From positions 55,412 to 119,411 of the forward strand of contig NZ_BBZK01000014.1 of assembly GCF_001748085.1 (NCBI RefSeq): a DNA stretch of 64,000 nt. Direction: 5' to 3'. The stretch is from Streptomyces sp. TP-A0874. Its GTDB lineage: Bacteria > Actinomycetota > Actinomycetes > Streptomycetales > Streptomycetaceae. The notes below the pieces were generated by a model. It searched no databases. It saw nothing but the letters and a program-made list of their open reading frames with translations, and was not told the origin of the DNA. How positions within the stretch are numbered: the stretch's first letter is position 1; the number at the start of each line of letters is the position of its first letter. Below, in pieces: positions 8,634-18,172 of this stretch. The position numbers and the translations under genes were made by a program.

Positions 8634-8720
8634 GGGTGCGGCTGCGCGGCGGCCCGCGAAGCCGCACCCGCGGGGAGAGCGCCGGCCGGTCGGCTCCTCC
8701 GGGCCGGACCGGCGCTCCCC
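8634..8720. terminator. Tandem hairpins between the sensor kinase and parE
   Basis: The first hairpin is GGGTGCGGCT (8634-8643) with AGCCGCACCC (8660-8669), a perfect 10-bp stem. The second pairs the GGGGAG...CGCCGG region from 8673 with CCGGCGCTCCCC ending at 8720. Two convergent genes end here, so one hairpin per direction is likely. Confidence 0.7.
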
Positions 8721-8734
8721 CCTCCGGATGCGGT

Positions 8735-10870
8735 TCAGGCGTCGATGCGCGATCGGTCCAGGGTCGCGGCGGAGCTGGTGATGAACTCCTTGCGGGGCGC
8801 CACGGCGTTGCCCATCAGCAGGTCGAAGATCTGCTCGGAGGCCTCCAGATCACCGATGTTGATCCGGCGCAGGGTGCGGTGCCGCGGATCCATCGTGGTC
8901 TCCGCCAACTGGTCCGCGTCCATCTCACCGAGGCCCTTGTAGCGCTGGATCGACTCCTTGTACCTGATCCCCTTGCGCTGGAACTCCATGAGGGTGGCGC
9001 GGAGTTCGTTGTCGGAGTAGGTGTAGACGTACTTGTCCTGGCCCTTCTTGGGGTGGGTCAGCTCCACCCGGTGCAACGGCGGGACGGCCGCGAAGACCCG
9101 TCCGGCCTCGACCATGGGCCGCATGTAGCGCTGGAACAGGGTGAGCAGCAGGCAGCGGATGTGCGCCCCGTCGACATCGGCGTCCACCAGCAGCACGATC
9201 TTGCCGTAGCGAGCCGCGTCAAGGTCGAAGGTCCTGCCGGACCCGGCTCCTATGACCTGGATGATGGCACCGCACTCGGCGTTCTTGAGCATGTCCGAGA
9301 CCGAGGACTTCTGGACGTTCAGGATCTTGCCGCGGATCGGCAGCAGCGCCTGGAACTCCGAGTTCCGGGCGAGCTTCGCGGTACCGAGCGCCGAGTCCCC
9401 CTCCACGATGAACAACTCGCTCCGCTCGACGTCGTCGCTACGGCAGTCGGCGAGCTTCGCGGGCAGCGAGGAGGTCTCCAGGGCCGTCTTCCGCCGCTGT
9501 GCCTCCTTGTGCTGCCGGGCCGCGATCCTGGTGCGCGCGGCGGCGACGGCCTTCTCCAGGACGGCCCGCGCCTGCTGCTTGGCGTCCCGCTTCGTGGAGG
9601 TCAGGAAGGACTTCAGCTCCTTGGCCACCACGTTGGCGACGATCCGGGAGGCCGCGGAGGTACCGAGCACCTCCTTGGTCTGCCCCTCGAACTGCGGCTC
9701 GGCCAGACGTACGGTGACCACCGCCGTCAGCCCCTCGAGGGCGTCGTCCTTGATGATGTCGTCCTCCGCGACCCGCAGCAGCTTGCTGGAGCGGAGCACC
9801 TCGTTGACCGTCTTGGTCACGGAGCGTTCGAAGCCGGATACGTGCGTTCCGCCCTTCGGGGTGGCGATGATGTTGACGAAGGAGCGGACCGTGGTGTCGT
9901 AGCCGGTTCCCCAGCGGAGCGCGATGTCCACGCCGAGGTCGCGTTTGACCTCGGTCGGGGTCATGTGGCCGCGCTCGTCCAGGACCGGCACGGTCTCCTT
10001 GAAGGAACCGTGTCCAGTGAGCCTCAGGACGTCGCAGACCGGCTTGTCCTGGGCCAGGTACTCGCAGAACTCGCTGATCCCGCCGTCGTACCGGAAGGTC
10101 TCCTCGGTCGGCCGCTGCTCGGCGCCGTCCGCGCCGGTGAGCATGCGCTCGTCCCGGACGACGAGGGTGAGCCCGGGGACGAGGAAGGCGGTCTGCCGGG
10201 CCCGGGCGTACAGCGTCTCCAGGGAGAGCCTGGCGTCCTTGAGGAAGATCTGCCGGTCCGCCCAGTAGCGCACTCGGGTCCCGGTGCGGTTCTTCGGCAC
10301 CTTCTTCTTCCTGAGCAGACCGCTGCCCGGGTCGAAGGGCGCGTCCGGGCCTGACTCGGTGAAGATCCCCGGGACACCCCGCCGGAAGCTGATGGCGTGG
10401 GTGTGCCCGCCCCGGTCCACCTCCACGTCGAGTCGGGCGGAGAGGGCGTTGACCACCGAGGCTCCGACACCGTGCAGACCCCCGGAGGCGGCGTAGGTGC
10501 CGCCGCCGAACTTCCCGCCGGCGTGCAGCTTGGTCATCACCACTTCGACACCGGACAGTCCGGTCTTGGGCTCGACGTCGACCGGGATGCCTCGGCCGTT
10601 GTCCCGGACCTCCACCGACCCGTCGTCGCAGAGCACCACCTCGATGTGGTCGCAGTGGCCCCCGAGGGCCTCGTCGACGGAGTTGTCGATGATCTCCCAG
10701 AGGCAGTGCAGCAGTCCCCGGCTGTCGGTCGATCCGATGTACATACCGGGGCGCTTGCGCACCGCCTCGAGGCCCTCGAGGACGAGCAGGTGCCGCGCGG
10801 TGTAGTTGGAACCGTCTCGGTCTGCTCCGGTCAGAAGCGCTGTGGACGGCACGGACGTCTCGGCGGTCAC
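8735..10870 (-). CDS. parE: DNA topoisomerase IV subunit B
   Basis: A 711-residue type IIA topoisomerase B subunit. The GHKL ATPase domain comes first (LVLEGLEAVRKRPGMYIGS, then EIIDNSVDEAL, and the glycine-rich GGLHGVGASVVNALS). The TOPRIM domain follows, with EGDSA and the DVDGAHIR metal-binding motif. It partners ParC. The GTG at 10870 is chosen because GAGGAG lies about 8 nt upstream; a longer open frame reaching about 300 nt further has no ribosome site and crosses the promoter region. That region contains an SOS-like box flanked by -10-like hexamers in both directions (10998-11027). Confidence 0.94.
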   Translation of the reverse strand: MTAETSVPSTALLTGADRDGSNYTARHLLVLEGLEAVRKRPGMYIGSTDSRGLLHCLWEIIDNSVDEALGGHCDHIEVVLCDDGSVEVRDNGRGIPVDVEPKTGLSGVEVVMTKLHAGGKFGGGTYAASGGLHGVGASVVNALSARLDVEVDRGGHTHAISFRRGVPGIFTESGPDAPFDPGSGLLRKKKVPKNRTGTRVRYWADRQIFLKDARLSLETLYARARQTAFLVPGLTLVVRDERMLTGADGAEQRPTEETFRYDGGISEFCEYLAQDKPVCDVLRLTGHGSFKETVPVLDERGHMTPTEVKRDLGVDIALRWGTGYDTTVRSFVNIIATPKGGTHVSGFERSVTKTVNEVLRSSKLLRVAEDDIIKDDALEGLTAVVTVRLAEPQFEGQTKEVLGTSAASRIVANVVAKELKSFLTSTKRDAKQQARAVLEKAVAAARTRIAARQHKEAQRRKTALETSSLPAKLADCRSDDVERSELFIVEGDSALGTAKLARNSEFQALLPIRGKILNVQKSSVSDMLKNAECGAIIQVIGAGSGRTFDLDAARYGKIVLLVDADVDGAHIRCLLLTLFQRYMRPMVEAGRVFAAVPPLHRVELTHPKKGQDKYVYTYSDNELRATLMEFQRKGIRYKESIQRYKGLGEMDADQLAETTMDPRHRTLRRINIGDLEASEQIFDLLMGNAVAPRKEFITSSAATLDRSRIDA

Positions 10871-10997
10871 GCGGTTCGCTCCTCGCTGAATTTTTTGTCC
10901 GGCCCGTTCCCGGGCCAGGTCGGCTTGGGTCACCGGTGAGAGGGTACCGAGGCCTGGTAGAGCCTTTGTGCAGCCACCCAAGAGAAAGGTCACGACC

Positions 10998-11027
10998 ATG
11001 ATAATTCGATCGCGCGTTCGATAGACT
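10998..11027. promoter_or_regulatory. SOS/LexA-like box inside overlapping divergent promoters
   Basis: TCGATC-GCGC-GTTCGA at 11006-11021 differs from the actinobacterial LexA consensus TCGAAC-N4-GTTCGA at one position. It is flanked by TAGACT (11022-11027, plus strand) and by ATGATA (10998-11003), which reads TATCAT on the minus strand. Both look like -10 hexamers, pointing away from each other with the box between them, 18 nt apart. Binding would block transcription both toward parE and rightward. Confidence 0.55.
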
Positions 11028-11033
11028 GGGGGT

Positions 11034-11153
11034 GTGACGCGTACATCACGTTCCTTTCCGCGCATGAACCCTTTAGGCTCCGGGCACGTCCTCATGGACA
11101 AGCCGGCAAGCCAGCCGGAAGGACGAACCCAGACAAGCGCGATGAATACGTAA
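11034..11153 (+). CDS. Possible leaderless 39-aa ORF downstream of the SOS-like box
   Basis: A GTG at 11034 lies exactly 6 nt after the TAGACT hexamer and opens a 39-codon frame ending in TAA at 11151. The frame contains an internal in-frame ATG at 11064 and one TTA codon, which in Streptomyces needs the bldA tRNA. I recognise no family. It may simply be part of the long leader of the next gene. The only support is promoter geometry, so this is a low-confidence call. Confidence 0.25.
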   Translation: MTRTSRSFPRMNPLGSGHVLMDKPASQPEGRTQTSAMNT

Positions 11154-11303
11154 GCCCACGCACTACGGCTCATTCGCCGCCACCCGGCAACATCCGCACC
11201 ACTTCGAAGAAATTTCGAGCGGAAGGGCAGAAGCGGGAACGTTTTCGGCCCGATCGGGTGTTGACCCTGGTACGACAGCTCGTCGAGCTAGAGAAGAGGC
11301 GAC

Positions 11304-11534
11304 GTGACTACAGTTCTGACCCCCGCGAGCCCCCTGACCGCCGCCGATCGCTGCGACCGTTGCGGCGCCCAGGCTTATCTGCGCGTCCTGCTCAGCAGCG
11401 GTGGCGAGCTGCTCTTTTGCGCCCACCACGGGCGCAAGTTCGAGCCGGAGCTCAAGAAGGTCGCTGCGGAGATACAGGACGAGACGGAGCGACTCACGAG
11501 CGATTCGGCCTCCAGGACCGAAGAGGAACGCTGA
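11304..11534 (+). CDS. Small zinc-binding protein, DUF7455-like
   Basis: 76 residues with a CxxC...CxxH arrangement: Cys17 and Cys20 (CDRCGAQ), then Cys39 and His42 (FCAHHGRK), expected to bind one zinc. The C-terminal third is charged and probably helical. This short protein is common in actinomycetes near hrdB; its function is unknown. The GTG at 11304 has GAGAAGAGG just upstream. TTGACC at 11261-11266 resembles a -35 box but no well-spaced -10 is clear. Confidence 0.8.
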   Translation: MTTVLTPASPLTAADRCDRCGAQAYLRVLLSSGGELLFCAHHGRKFEPELKKVAAEIQDETERLTSDSASRTEEER

Positions 11535-11578
11535 CACATCGCATCCACGACGAGCCACGCCGGCCTCCCTGGCCGGGG

Positions 11579-11618
11579 TTCGGGCGGTGCTTCTGGAGAC
11601 AGAAGCACCGCCCGAACT
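11579..11618. terminator. Perfect 18-bp hairpin terminator
   Basis: GTTCGGGCGGTGCTTCTG (11579-11596) pairs without mismatch with 11601-11618 across a GAGA tetraloop. It separates convergent genes (the small zinc protein and the trypsin gene), so it is likely bidirectional. Confidence 0.9.
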
Positions 11619-11711
11619 CGTCTTGGCTGCCGCTCCACGGCCGCGGCCCCTGACGGGCCGAGCCGGCTCGCCCCCGGGCGGGGCGCACCCGCCCGAGCTC
11701 CGACGCGGCGC

Positions 11712-12542
11712 TCACATCCGCGCCGCCACGGCATCCGCGACCGCGGAGATCTTCGTGTAGACGCCCGGGCTGCCCGCCCGCCCGCAACCACTCCCCCATG
11801 ACACCAGGCCGATCAGACGGCCCCGAGCGACCAGCGGCCCGCCGCTGTCACCCTGGCAGGCGTCACCGCCGCCACCCGGCTCCCCCGCACACACCATGGA
11901 GCCGGCCTGGTAGGTACCCTCGGGGTTTCCCGGGTAGGCCCGCTCACAGACGGCGTCCGCCAGCACCCGCACCGGTGCCGCGTGCAGCACGGCGGCGTAG
12001 TCCCCCTCACCGCTCGTGTCGCCCCAGCCGTACACCGTCGCTTCGGTGTCCGGCCTGTACCCTTCGTCATCCGGCTCCTCCGCCATCGGCAGGACATACC
12101 GCCCGGGCAGTGGCTCGCGGAGCGTCAGCACCGCGAGATCGCCCCGATTGGTCGTGCTGTCGTAGTCCGGATTGACCCAGCTCCGGAGTACCGGCAGCTC
12201 TTCACCCCCGCTCCGGCCCAGGTCCTCGCGCCCCGCGATCACCCGCAGGTCCCGCACCTTCGCCCGGTCCACCCCCAGCACCTTCTCACTGAGGCAGTGC
12301 GCGGCCGTCAGAACGGTGCTGCGCCCGACCACCACGCCCCCGCAGAACTGGCCCGACCGGTGGTCGCCGAACCGCTCCCGGCTGCCCAGCGCCACCGCCC
12401 AGGGGCTCTCCTCCACCTTGGCCGCCTGCCCGCCCACCACCACCTGGTCGGCGGCCGCGGACGGCGCGCCGGCCAGCAGCAACGCCACAGCGCCCGGCAG
12501 CAGTACCGGCAGTCCGCTCAATGCTCGCGAGATAGGGCCCAT
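11712..12542 (-). CDS. Secreted trypsin-like serine protease (family S1A)
   Basis: 276 residues with a signal peptide of about 31 residues ending APSAAA, then a VVGG-like mature start as in trypsins. The catalytic triad is His82 (LTAAHC), Asp135 (NRGDLAVL) and Ser233 (GDSGGP). Asp227, six residues before the serine, is the specificity-pocket residue typical of cleavage after Lys/Arg. Four cysteines outside the active-site block suggest disulfides. The few residues between the signal peptide and VVGG could act as a short propeptide. The ATG at 12542 has GAGGAGACGGT directly upstream. Confidence 0.93.
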   Translation of the reverse strand: MGPISRALSGLPVLLPGAVALLLAGAPSAAADQVVVGGQAAKVEESPWAVALGSRERFGDHRSGQFCGGVVVGRSTVLTAAHCLSEKVLGVDRAKVRDLRVIAGREDLGRSGGEELPVLRSWVNPDYDSTTNRGDLAVLTLREPLPGRYVLPMAEEPDDEGYRPDTEATVYGWGDTSGEGDYAAVLHAAPVRVLADAVCERAYPGNPEGTYQAGSMVCAGEPGGGGDACQGDSGGPLVARGRLIGLVSWGSGCGRAGSPGVYTKISAVADAVAARM

Positions 12543-12619
12543 ACCGTCTCCTCACTACGCGGTGCATCGGCAACACCCAGAGTGAGCCAGACGAGACCGG
12601 CCTGCCACCCGGACGGGGC

Positions 12620-12666
12620 ACGGCGGCAGGCCCGGAACCCAGGTCGGGTTCCGGGCCTGCCGCCGT
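12620..12666 (-). terminator. Terminator of hrdB
   Basis: A perfect 21-bp stem (12620-12640 with 12646-12666) around the pentaloop AGGTC, starting about 30 nt after the hrdB stop. One of the strongest hairpins in the window. Confidence 0.92.
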
Positions 12667-12695
12667 CGTATACCGGGAAACAGTCCTGCCGGGGA

Positions 12696-14270
<1,575 letters not shown>

Positions 14271-14429
14271 GAACAACCTCTCGGAACGATGGAAACGGCT
14301 TCCGACCCCGGGGGATCCGGAGCCGACGACCGCCGGCGGGGATGGGCCGACGGCGCGCGGGCGGAGCCGCAGAGCAACTCAGCGTCGCGAACGACGGCCG
14401 TATTCCTGCAGCGGCTATCACCTCTTAAG

Positions 14430-14456
14430 TCATCGCGCTTCCCCAAAGAGCGTTAC
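14430..14456 (-). promoter_or_regulatory. hrdBp1-like promoter (SigShbA type)
   Basis: Read on the minus strand: GTAAC (14452-14456), 16 nt, CGATGA (14430-14435). As I recall, this is the -35/-10 pattern of the major hrdB promoter recognised by the ECF sigma factor ShbA. It would give a leader of roughly 150 nt before the GTG at 14270. Confidence 0.6.
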
Positions 14457-14560
14457 GCCCATCCCGCGTGTCCCGAGTCACACCGCACAACAGATCGAAA
14501 CCCCGCAAAACGGTACGTACACCCCCAGCGGGCCCGTCAAACCGGGCGCTCAGGGACCTT

Positions 14561-14604
14561 CCAGGCCCGCACCGACGCTCCGGCGTCGGCGGTGCGGGGC
14601 CTGG
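14561..14604 (-). terminator. Terminator of whiH
   Basis: CCAGGCCCGCACC and GACGC on the left pair with GCGTC and GGTGCGGGGCCTGG on the right, with small bulges. It begins about 35 nt after the whiH stop and lies upstream of the hrdB promoter. Confidence 0.65.
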
Positions 14605-14639
14605 AGCGTCGGGGCGGGGCGACGGCGTCCGCTGCTCCG

Positions 14640-15524
14640 TCAGTGCTCACGCGGAGCCGGAACCACTCGTTCCACCTCGGGCTGCGCGGTCAGCAGATGC
14701 CGCATCGCGGACTCGGCGGCTGCGGCGTCACCGGCGGCCACGCCCTCCACCACCCGCGCGTGGTGGCCGACCGAGGTCTCCGTCGGCCGGTCACATCCGG
14801 TGGCCTGCCCACCGGACACCTGGAGCGCCGAGGAGACGATTCCCGCGAGGTGCTCGAGCATCCGGTTGCCGGCGAGCTGCAGCAGCAGACCGTGGAACTC
14901 CGCGTCGGCGCGGGAGAAGGTCAGGGCGTCACCCTGACCGAGGGCGTGGCCCATGATCTCGGTCATGTCCCTGAGCCGCTGCTGGACCTCCTCCCGGTTG
15001 CGGCCGGCGGCCAGCCGGGCCGCCAGCGGCTCGATGGCCCACCGCAGCTCGGACAGTTCCCGCCGCTGGTCGTCGCGCTGCGGCCCGAAGGCCCGCCACT
15101 CGATGATGTCCGGGTCCAGCAGGTTCCAGTCGCTGACCGGACGGACCCTGGTGCCGACATTGGGGCGGGCGCTGACCAGGCCCTTGGCCTCGAGGACGCG
15201 CAGCGACTCGCGTACGACGGTCCGGGAGACCTCGAAGCGCTGGCCGATCTCCTCGGGCACCAGCGGCCGGTCGGCGCCGAGGTCGCCGGAGACGATCATC
15301 TGCCCGAGTTGCTGGACGAGTTGCCCGTGGAGTCCGCGACCTCGGTTCCCCGAGGCTCGGCGGCCGACCCGGCCCATCTCGCTCTCGCCCTCCCAGGAAG
15401 GGCTGCCGGTGCGGTCGCCCACCGGGGAATCGGCGTAGGGGTAACGGTTGAGCTCGCCCGACCCGGCGGAGCCGGGATCGACGGAGCGAGCCGTGGTCAT
15501 CATGGTGTGCGCAAGGGTACTCAC
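14640..15524 (-). CDS. whiH: GntR/FadR-family sporulation regulator WhiH
   Basis: 294 residues: a variable N-terminal ~65 residues, a winged-helix GntR DNA-binding domain (RGLHGQLVQQLGQMIVSGDL, then EVSRTVVRESLRVLEAKGL) and a FadR-type C-terminal domain whose helices carry metal/ligand positions (SRADAEFHGLL; later the His pair in SVGHHARVVEG). Its place immediately upstream of hrdB matches whiH of S. coelicolor, needed for sporulation septation in aerial hyphae; that identity rests on context and recollection. The GTG at 15524 has AAAGGA upstream; a longer frame to 15578 lacks a site. A SigWhiG-like promoter lies at 15598-15625, which supports the assignment. Confidence 0.83.
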   Translation of the reverse strand: MSTLAHTMMTTARSVDPGSAGSGELNRYPYADSPVGDRTGSPSWEGESEMGRVGRRASGNRGRGLHGQLVQQLGQMIVSGDLGADRPLVPEEIGQRFEVSRTVVRESLRVLEAKGLVSARPNVGTRVRPVSDWNLLDPDIIEWRAFGPQRDDQRRELSELRWAIEPLAARLAAGRNREEVQQRLRDMTEIMGHALGQGDALTFSRADAEFHGLLLQLAGNRMLEHLAGIVSSALQVSGGQATGCDRPTETSVGHHARVVEGVAAGDAAAAESAMRHLLTAQPEVERVVPAPREH

Positions 15525-15597
15525 GCATCCTTTGTCGGCGGCCTTTCGGGCACCCTTGAGGTCTTTGGTGAAAAGCACACGAAAGGGTGATCGCCCA

Positions 15598-15625
15598 TTA
15601 CCGGATAATTGACGCTAAATCATTA
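15598..15625 (-). promoter_or_regulatory. SigWhiG-like promoter of whiH
   Basis: On the minus strand TAAT, 16 nt, TCCGGTAA: 3 of 4 and 6 of 8 matches to the SigWhiG consensus TAAA-N16-GCCGATAA. whiH is known to be SigWhiG-dependent in S. coelicolor. The leader would be about 65 nt. The surrounding 40 bp are strikingly AT-rich for this genome. Confidence 0.5.
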
Positions 15626-16009
15626 TGAACTGGGGTGCAAGCACTGACTCTGTGGTGGCCACTCGCCATGAACTGCCGTTATCCGCCTCCGCGCCCCATG
15701 GACTGCCGGCTCGGCGGCGGCCGATCCCCGGACGGCGATCGGCGAAGGTCTCGGCCAACACGGCGAGCGCTGCCGCCGGTTGGGAGAGCACCCGCCTGAG
15801 AACGCCTCGCACTGCTGCCCTCGTAGTTGTGGGACAGCCCTCGGCGCCTGGATGCGCCGGGGCCGGTGAATCCGGCGTCCCGGACCGCTGTCTTCGGCGG
15901 GGCGAGGCCCTCGCGTCCGCGGCAACCGGACCCCGTAAAGCAGGCCGACGCGCGTTATCCGCACGCCGCCGGTGTGCTGCCCGCGGCGGGGGGCCGTCTC
16001 CGGTCCGAC
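15626..16009. other. No gene seen between whiH and the NUDIX gene
   Basis: About 380 bp. Short open frames on both strands have no ribosome site, no recognisable motif and no consistent third-position GC pattern that I can see. It holds the upstream region of whiH and otherwise nothing I can name. Confidence 0.5.
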
Positions 16010-16771
16010 TCACACCTCGGGGCGGAGCATGGGCGGGTTGAGGACCGTTGCCCCGCCCGCGCGGAAGAGTTGGGCGGGGCGACCGCCCTGGCGAGTGGTG
16101 GTTCCCCCGGTGGGCAGGAGGAAGCCGGGGGTTCCGGTGACCTTCCGGTGGAAGTTGCGCGGATCGAGAACCACCCCCCAGACCGCCTCGTAGACGCGCC
16201 GCAGCTCGCCGACCGTGAACTCCTGCGGGCAGAAGGCCGTGGCCAGCGAGGAGTACTCGATCTTGGAGCGGGCTCGTTCCACCCCGTCGGCCAAGAGCTT
16301 GGCGTGGTCGAAGGCGAGCGGTGGAGGGCTCGGCTCGGTCCCCCTGCCACCGTCCTTGCCGAGCAACTCAGACACCGGAGCCCAGCGTGCCCCGTGGACG
16401 TCGCCACCCGCCCGGGGCGTCGGCAGGTCCGGGGCCAGGGCCAGGTTCGCGACGCTGACCACGCGCATTCGCGGGTCCCGGTGCGGGTCGCCGTAGGTGG
16501 CCAGTTGCTCGAGATGGGCCCCCTTGCCACTCGCCGAAGTCGTCGGCCCGTCCGCCGAGATACCGGTCTTCTCGGACAACTCGCGAGCCGCCGCCTCCGC
16601 CAGGTCCTCGTCGGCACGGACGAAGCCGCCCGGCAGCGCCCACCGCCCCTGGAACGGCGGCTCACCCCGTCGGACCATCAACGCGCAGAGGGCGTGGCGC
16701 CGCACGGTGAGCACGACCAGATCGACGGTTACAGCGAAGTGGGAAACGGCCGACGAATCGGAGGGCGACAT
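16010..16771 (-). CDS. NUDIX-domain protein with NrtR-type winged helix
   Basis: 253 residues. The N-terminal half (about 10-150) is a NUDIX fold, and the C-terminal half (about 160-240) is the winged-helix domain found in NrtR-like regulators (FTVGELRRVYEAVWG...NFHRKVTGTPGFL). The NUDIX box is degenerate: it reads GGFVRADEDLAEAAARELSE followed by KTG, with Lys where the second catalytic Glu of REUXEE is expected. Together these suggest a ligand-sensing regulator of NAD or nucleotide metabolism and not a hydrolase, which is inference. The ATG at 16771 has no ribosome site; TATGAT 6 nt upstream suggests a leaderless mRNA. Confidence 0.85.
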   Translation of the reverse strand: MSPSDSSAVSHFAVTVDLVVLTVRRHALCALMVRRGEPPFQGRWALPGGFVRADEDLAEAAARELSEKTGISADGPTTSASGKGAHLEQLATYGDPHRDPRMRVVSVANLALAPDLPTPRAGGDVHGARWAPVSELLGKDGGRGTEPSPPPLAFDHAKLLADGVERARSKIEYSSLATAFCPQEFTVGELRRVYEAVWGVVLDPRNFHRKVTGTPGFLLPTGGTTTRQGGRPAQLFRAGGATVLNPPMLRPEV

Positions 16772-16777
16772 GCCGTG

Positions 16778-16783
16778 ATCATA
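16778..16783 (-). promoter_or_regulatory. -10 hexamer for a leaderless NUDIX transcript
   Basis: TATGAT on the minus strand, ending exactly 6 nt before the ATG at 16771, which puts the expected transcription start at the start codon. No strong -35. Confidence 0.5.
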
Positions 16784-16822
16784 GTTGGCCCCTCCGCGGT
16801 GAACAGGCTCTTCACGGCCACT

Positions 16823-18172
16823 TCATCGGCGGCTCCTGGCGCCCCTTGAGCGGGATCCCCGAAAGGCGGCCCGCCGTCCGGCCGGGCGACTGCGGGACGT
16901 CCCGCCCCGGGCGGTACCGCTCCGCACCGGACGCCGGCACCTGAGGGCCTTCTTCCGCGGCCGCCTCGCAGCAGGCGCCCCCGGGGGCGCCTGCTGCGAG
17001 GCGGCGGGCGGGGCGTCCGGTGCACGCCGCGCGTCACGCTCCGCGCGTTCCTCCCGCAGGCAGCTCCGCAACTGCTCTGGATCCAGCCCCTCGTTCACGC
17101 CCTGGTGCAGGAGCCTGGCGAAGACGTAGTCCGGGTCCGCCTGCAGCGCCAAGGCCAGGGCCACCCGGGCAGTCGGTTCGTCACCGGTGGACCAGGCCAC
17201 CCAGCCCGCGAGGGTCAGTGGTGCCGCGGCGTGATCGGCATAGGCTCCGACGCAGCGACGGGCCAGCGCGCGCCATAGTCGCAGCGCCGGCGCGGCTTCC
17301 GGCCCTTCCATCCACTCCGCGGCCCGGTCCCGGGTGGTGCGGTCCTGCAGACCGAGAACGACCGCCGCGGCCTCCTCCGGTGCCAGCAGCCCGTCGTCGA
17401 CGGCGTCGCCCTCCGGGCCGTCTCCCTCCGGGAGCACGCCGGCGAACCGGGTCAGCAGCAGCCGGACGAGTTCCAGGGTCTCGGTCTCGACGACCTCCCG
17501 GTCCTCACCGCCCAGGATCCGGGGGACGAGATCGGCCGCGGCCTCGTCCAGCGCCTTCTCCTGCTCCTCGCCTCCGGGGCCGGACGGCGGTGCGAACCTC
17601 GCTTCCATCTCGCTGAGTGAGCCGCGGACCCTCAGGCCCGCGTAGGTGGCCGCCGCGGCCATCACCGAAGTGCCGGAGAGGGCCAGCGGTGCACCTTCGG
17701 CGGGGCAGCAGCGGGGGTCGGGGCAGCAGTACGACCAGTAGCGACCGTCCGAGACGCACAGCGCCTCCAGCACCGGTACGTCGCGTGTTCCGCAGGCCCG
17801 GCGGAGCCGCTGGGCGAGCGGCCGCAGCCACTCCATGACCTCCTGTGCGCTCTGGTCTCCGGTCGGCTCCTGACAGAGGAAGAGGACGACTCCGTCGGGC
17901 TTGCCGGTCCGCTTCTCGCTCCCCGAGATCAGGCACTCGGCGAGTTGCTCGGAGACCTCCCGCCACTCCTCCCGGTGGTCCGGGATACCGAGCCGGAGGC
18001 GGCCGCCGAAGCGGCCGCGGCGACCGTGCAGGGCCACCATCACCACGCTGTCGTTGGGATAGAAGCCCATGAGGTACGGCAGTGCGTCGGCGAGTTCTTT
18101 GGGGCTGCGCAGGGTGACCTGGTTCGCCGTCGTGGACTCGAAGGACCGGGGTGGTTCGCTGTTCTCCGTCAT
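16823..18172 (-). CDS. DUF4192-family protein
   Basis: 449 residues, function unknown. The conserved DUF4192 core starts near residue 15 (VTLRSPKELADALPYLMGFYP) and includes a Cys-rich segment (YWSYCCPDPRCCP). Two-thirds along, a helical repeat-like part resembles TPR (GWVAWSTGDEPTARVALALAL). The tail from about residue 390 is Arg/Pro/Ala-rich and low complexity, and it contains a 46-bp perfect palindrome in its DNA. The ATG at 18172 (MTENSEPP) is preferred to a frame opening 56 codons earlier that lacks homologous character. The ribosome site is weak. It overlaps no neighbour. Confidence 0.82.
   Translation of the reverse strand: MTENSEPPRSFESTTANQVTLRSPKELADALPYLMGFYPNDSVVMVALHGRRGRFGGRLRLGIPDHREEWREVSEQLAECLISGSEKRTGKPDGVVLFLCQEPTGDQSAQEVMEWLRPLAQRLRRACGTRDVPVLEALCVSDGRYWSYCCPDPRCCPAEGAPLALSGTSVMAAAATYAGLRVRGSLSEMEARFAPPSGPGGEEQEKALDEAAADLVPRILGGEDREVVETETLELVRLLLTRFAGVLPEGDGPEGDAVDDGLLAPEEAAAVVLGLQDRTTRDRAAEWMEGPEAAPALRLWRALARRCVGAYADHAAAPLTLAGWVAWSTGDEPTARVALALALQADPDYVFARLLHQGVNEGLDPEQLRSCLREERAERDARRAPDAPPAASQQAPPGAPAARRPRKKALRCRRPVRSGTARGGTSRSRPAGRRAAFRGSRSRGARSRR
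16960..17005. repeat. 46-bp perfect palindrome inside the DUF4192 coding region
   Basis: Bases 16960-16982 and 16983-17005 are exact reverse complements with no spacer; the centre is CGCCCCCGGGGGCG. It is in the region encoding the low-complexity C-terminal tail. It could extrude as a cruciform or act as an RNA hairpin within the mRNA. Confidence 0.95.

Noticed and set aside
10871..11173. N-terminal extension of parE by about 100 codons
   Set aside because: It would cross the promoter/SOS-box region, has no ribosome site and shows no resemblance to topoisomerase N termini. The GTG at 10870 has GAGGAG.
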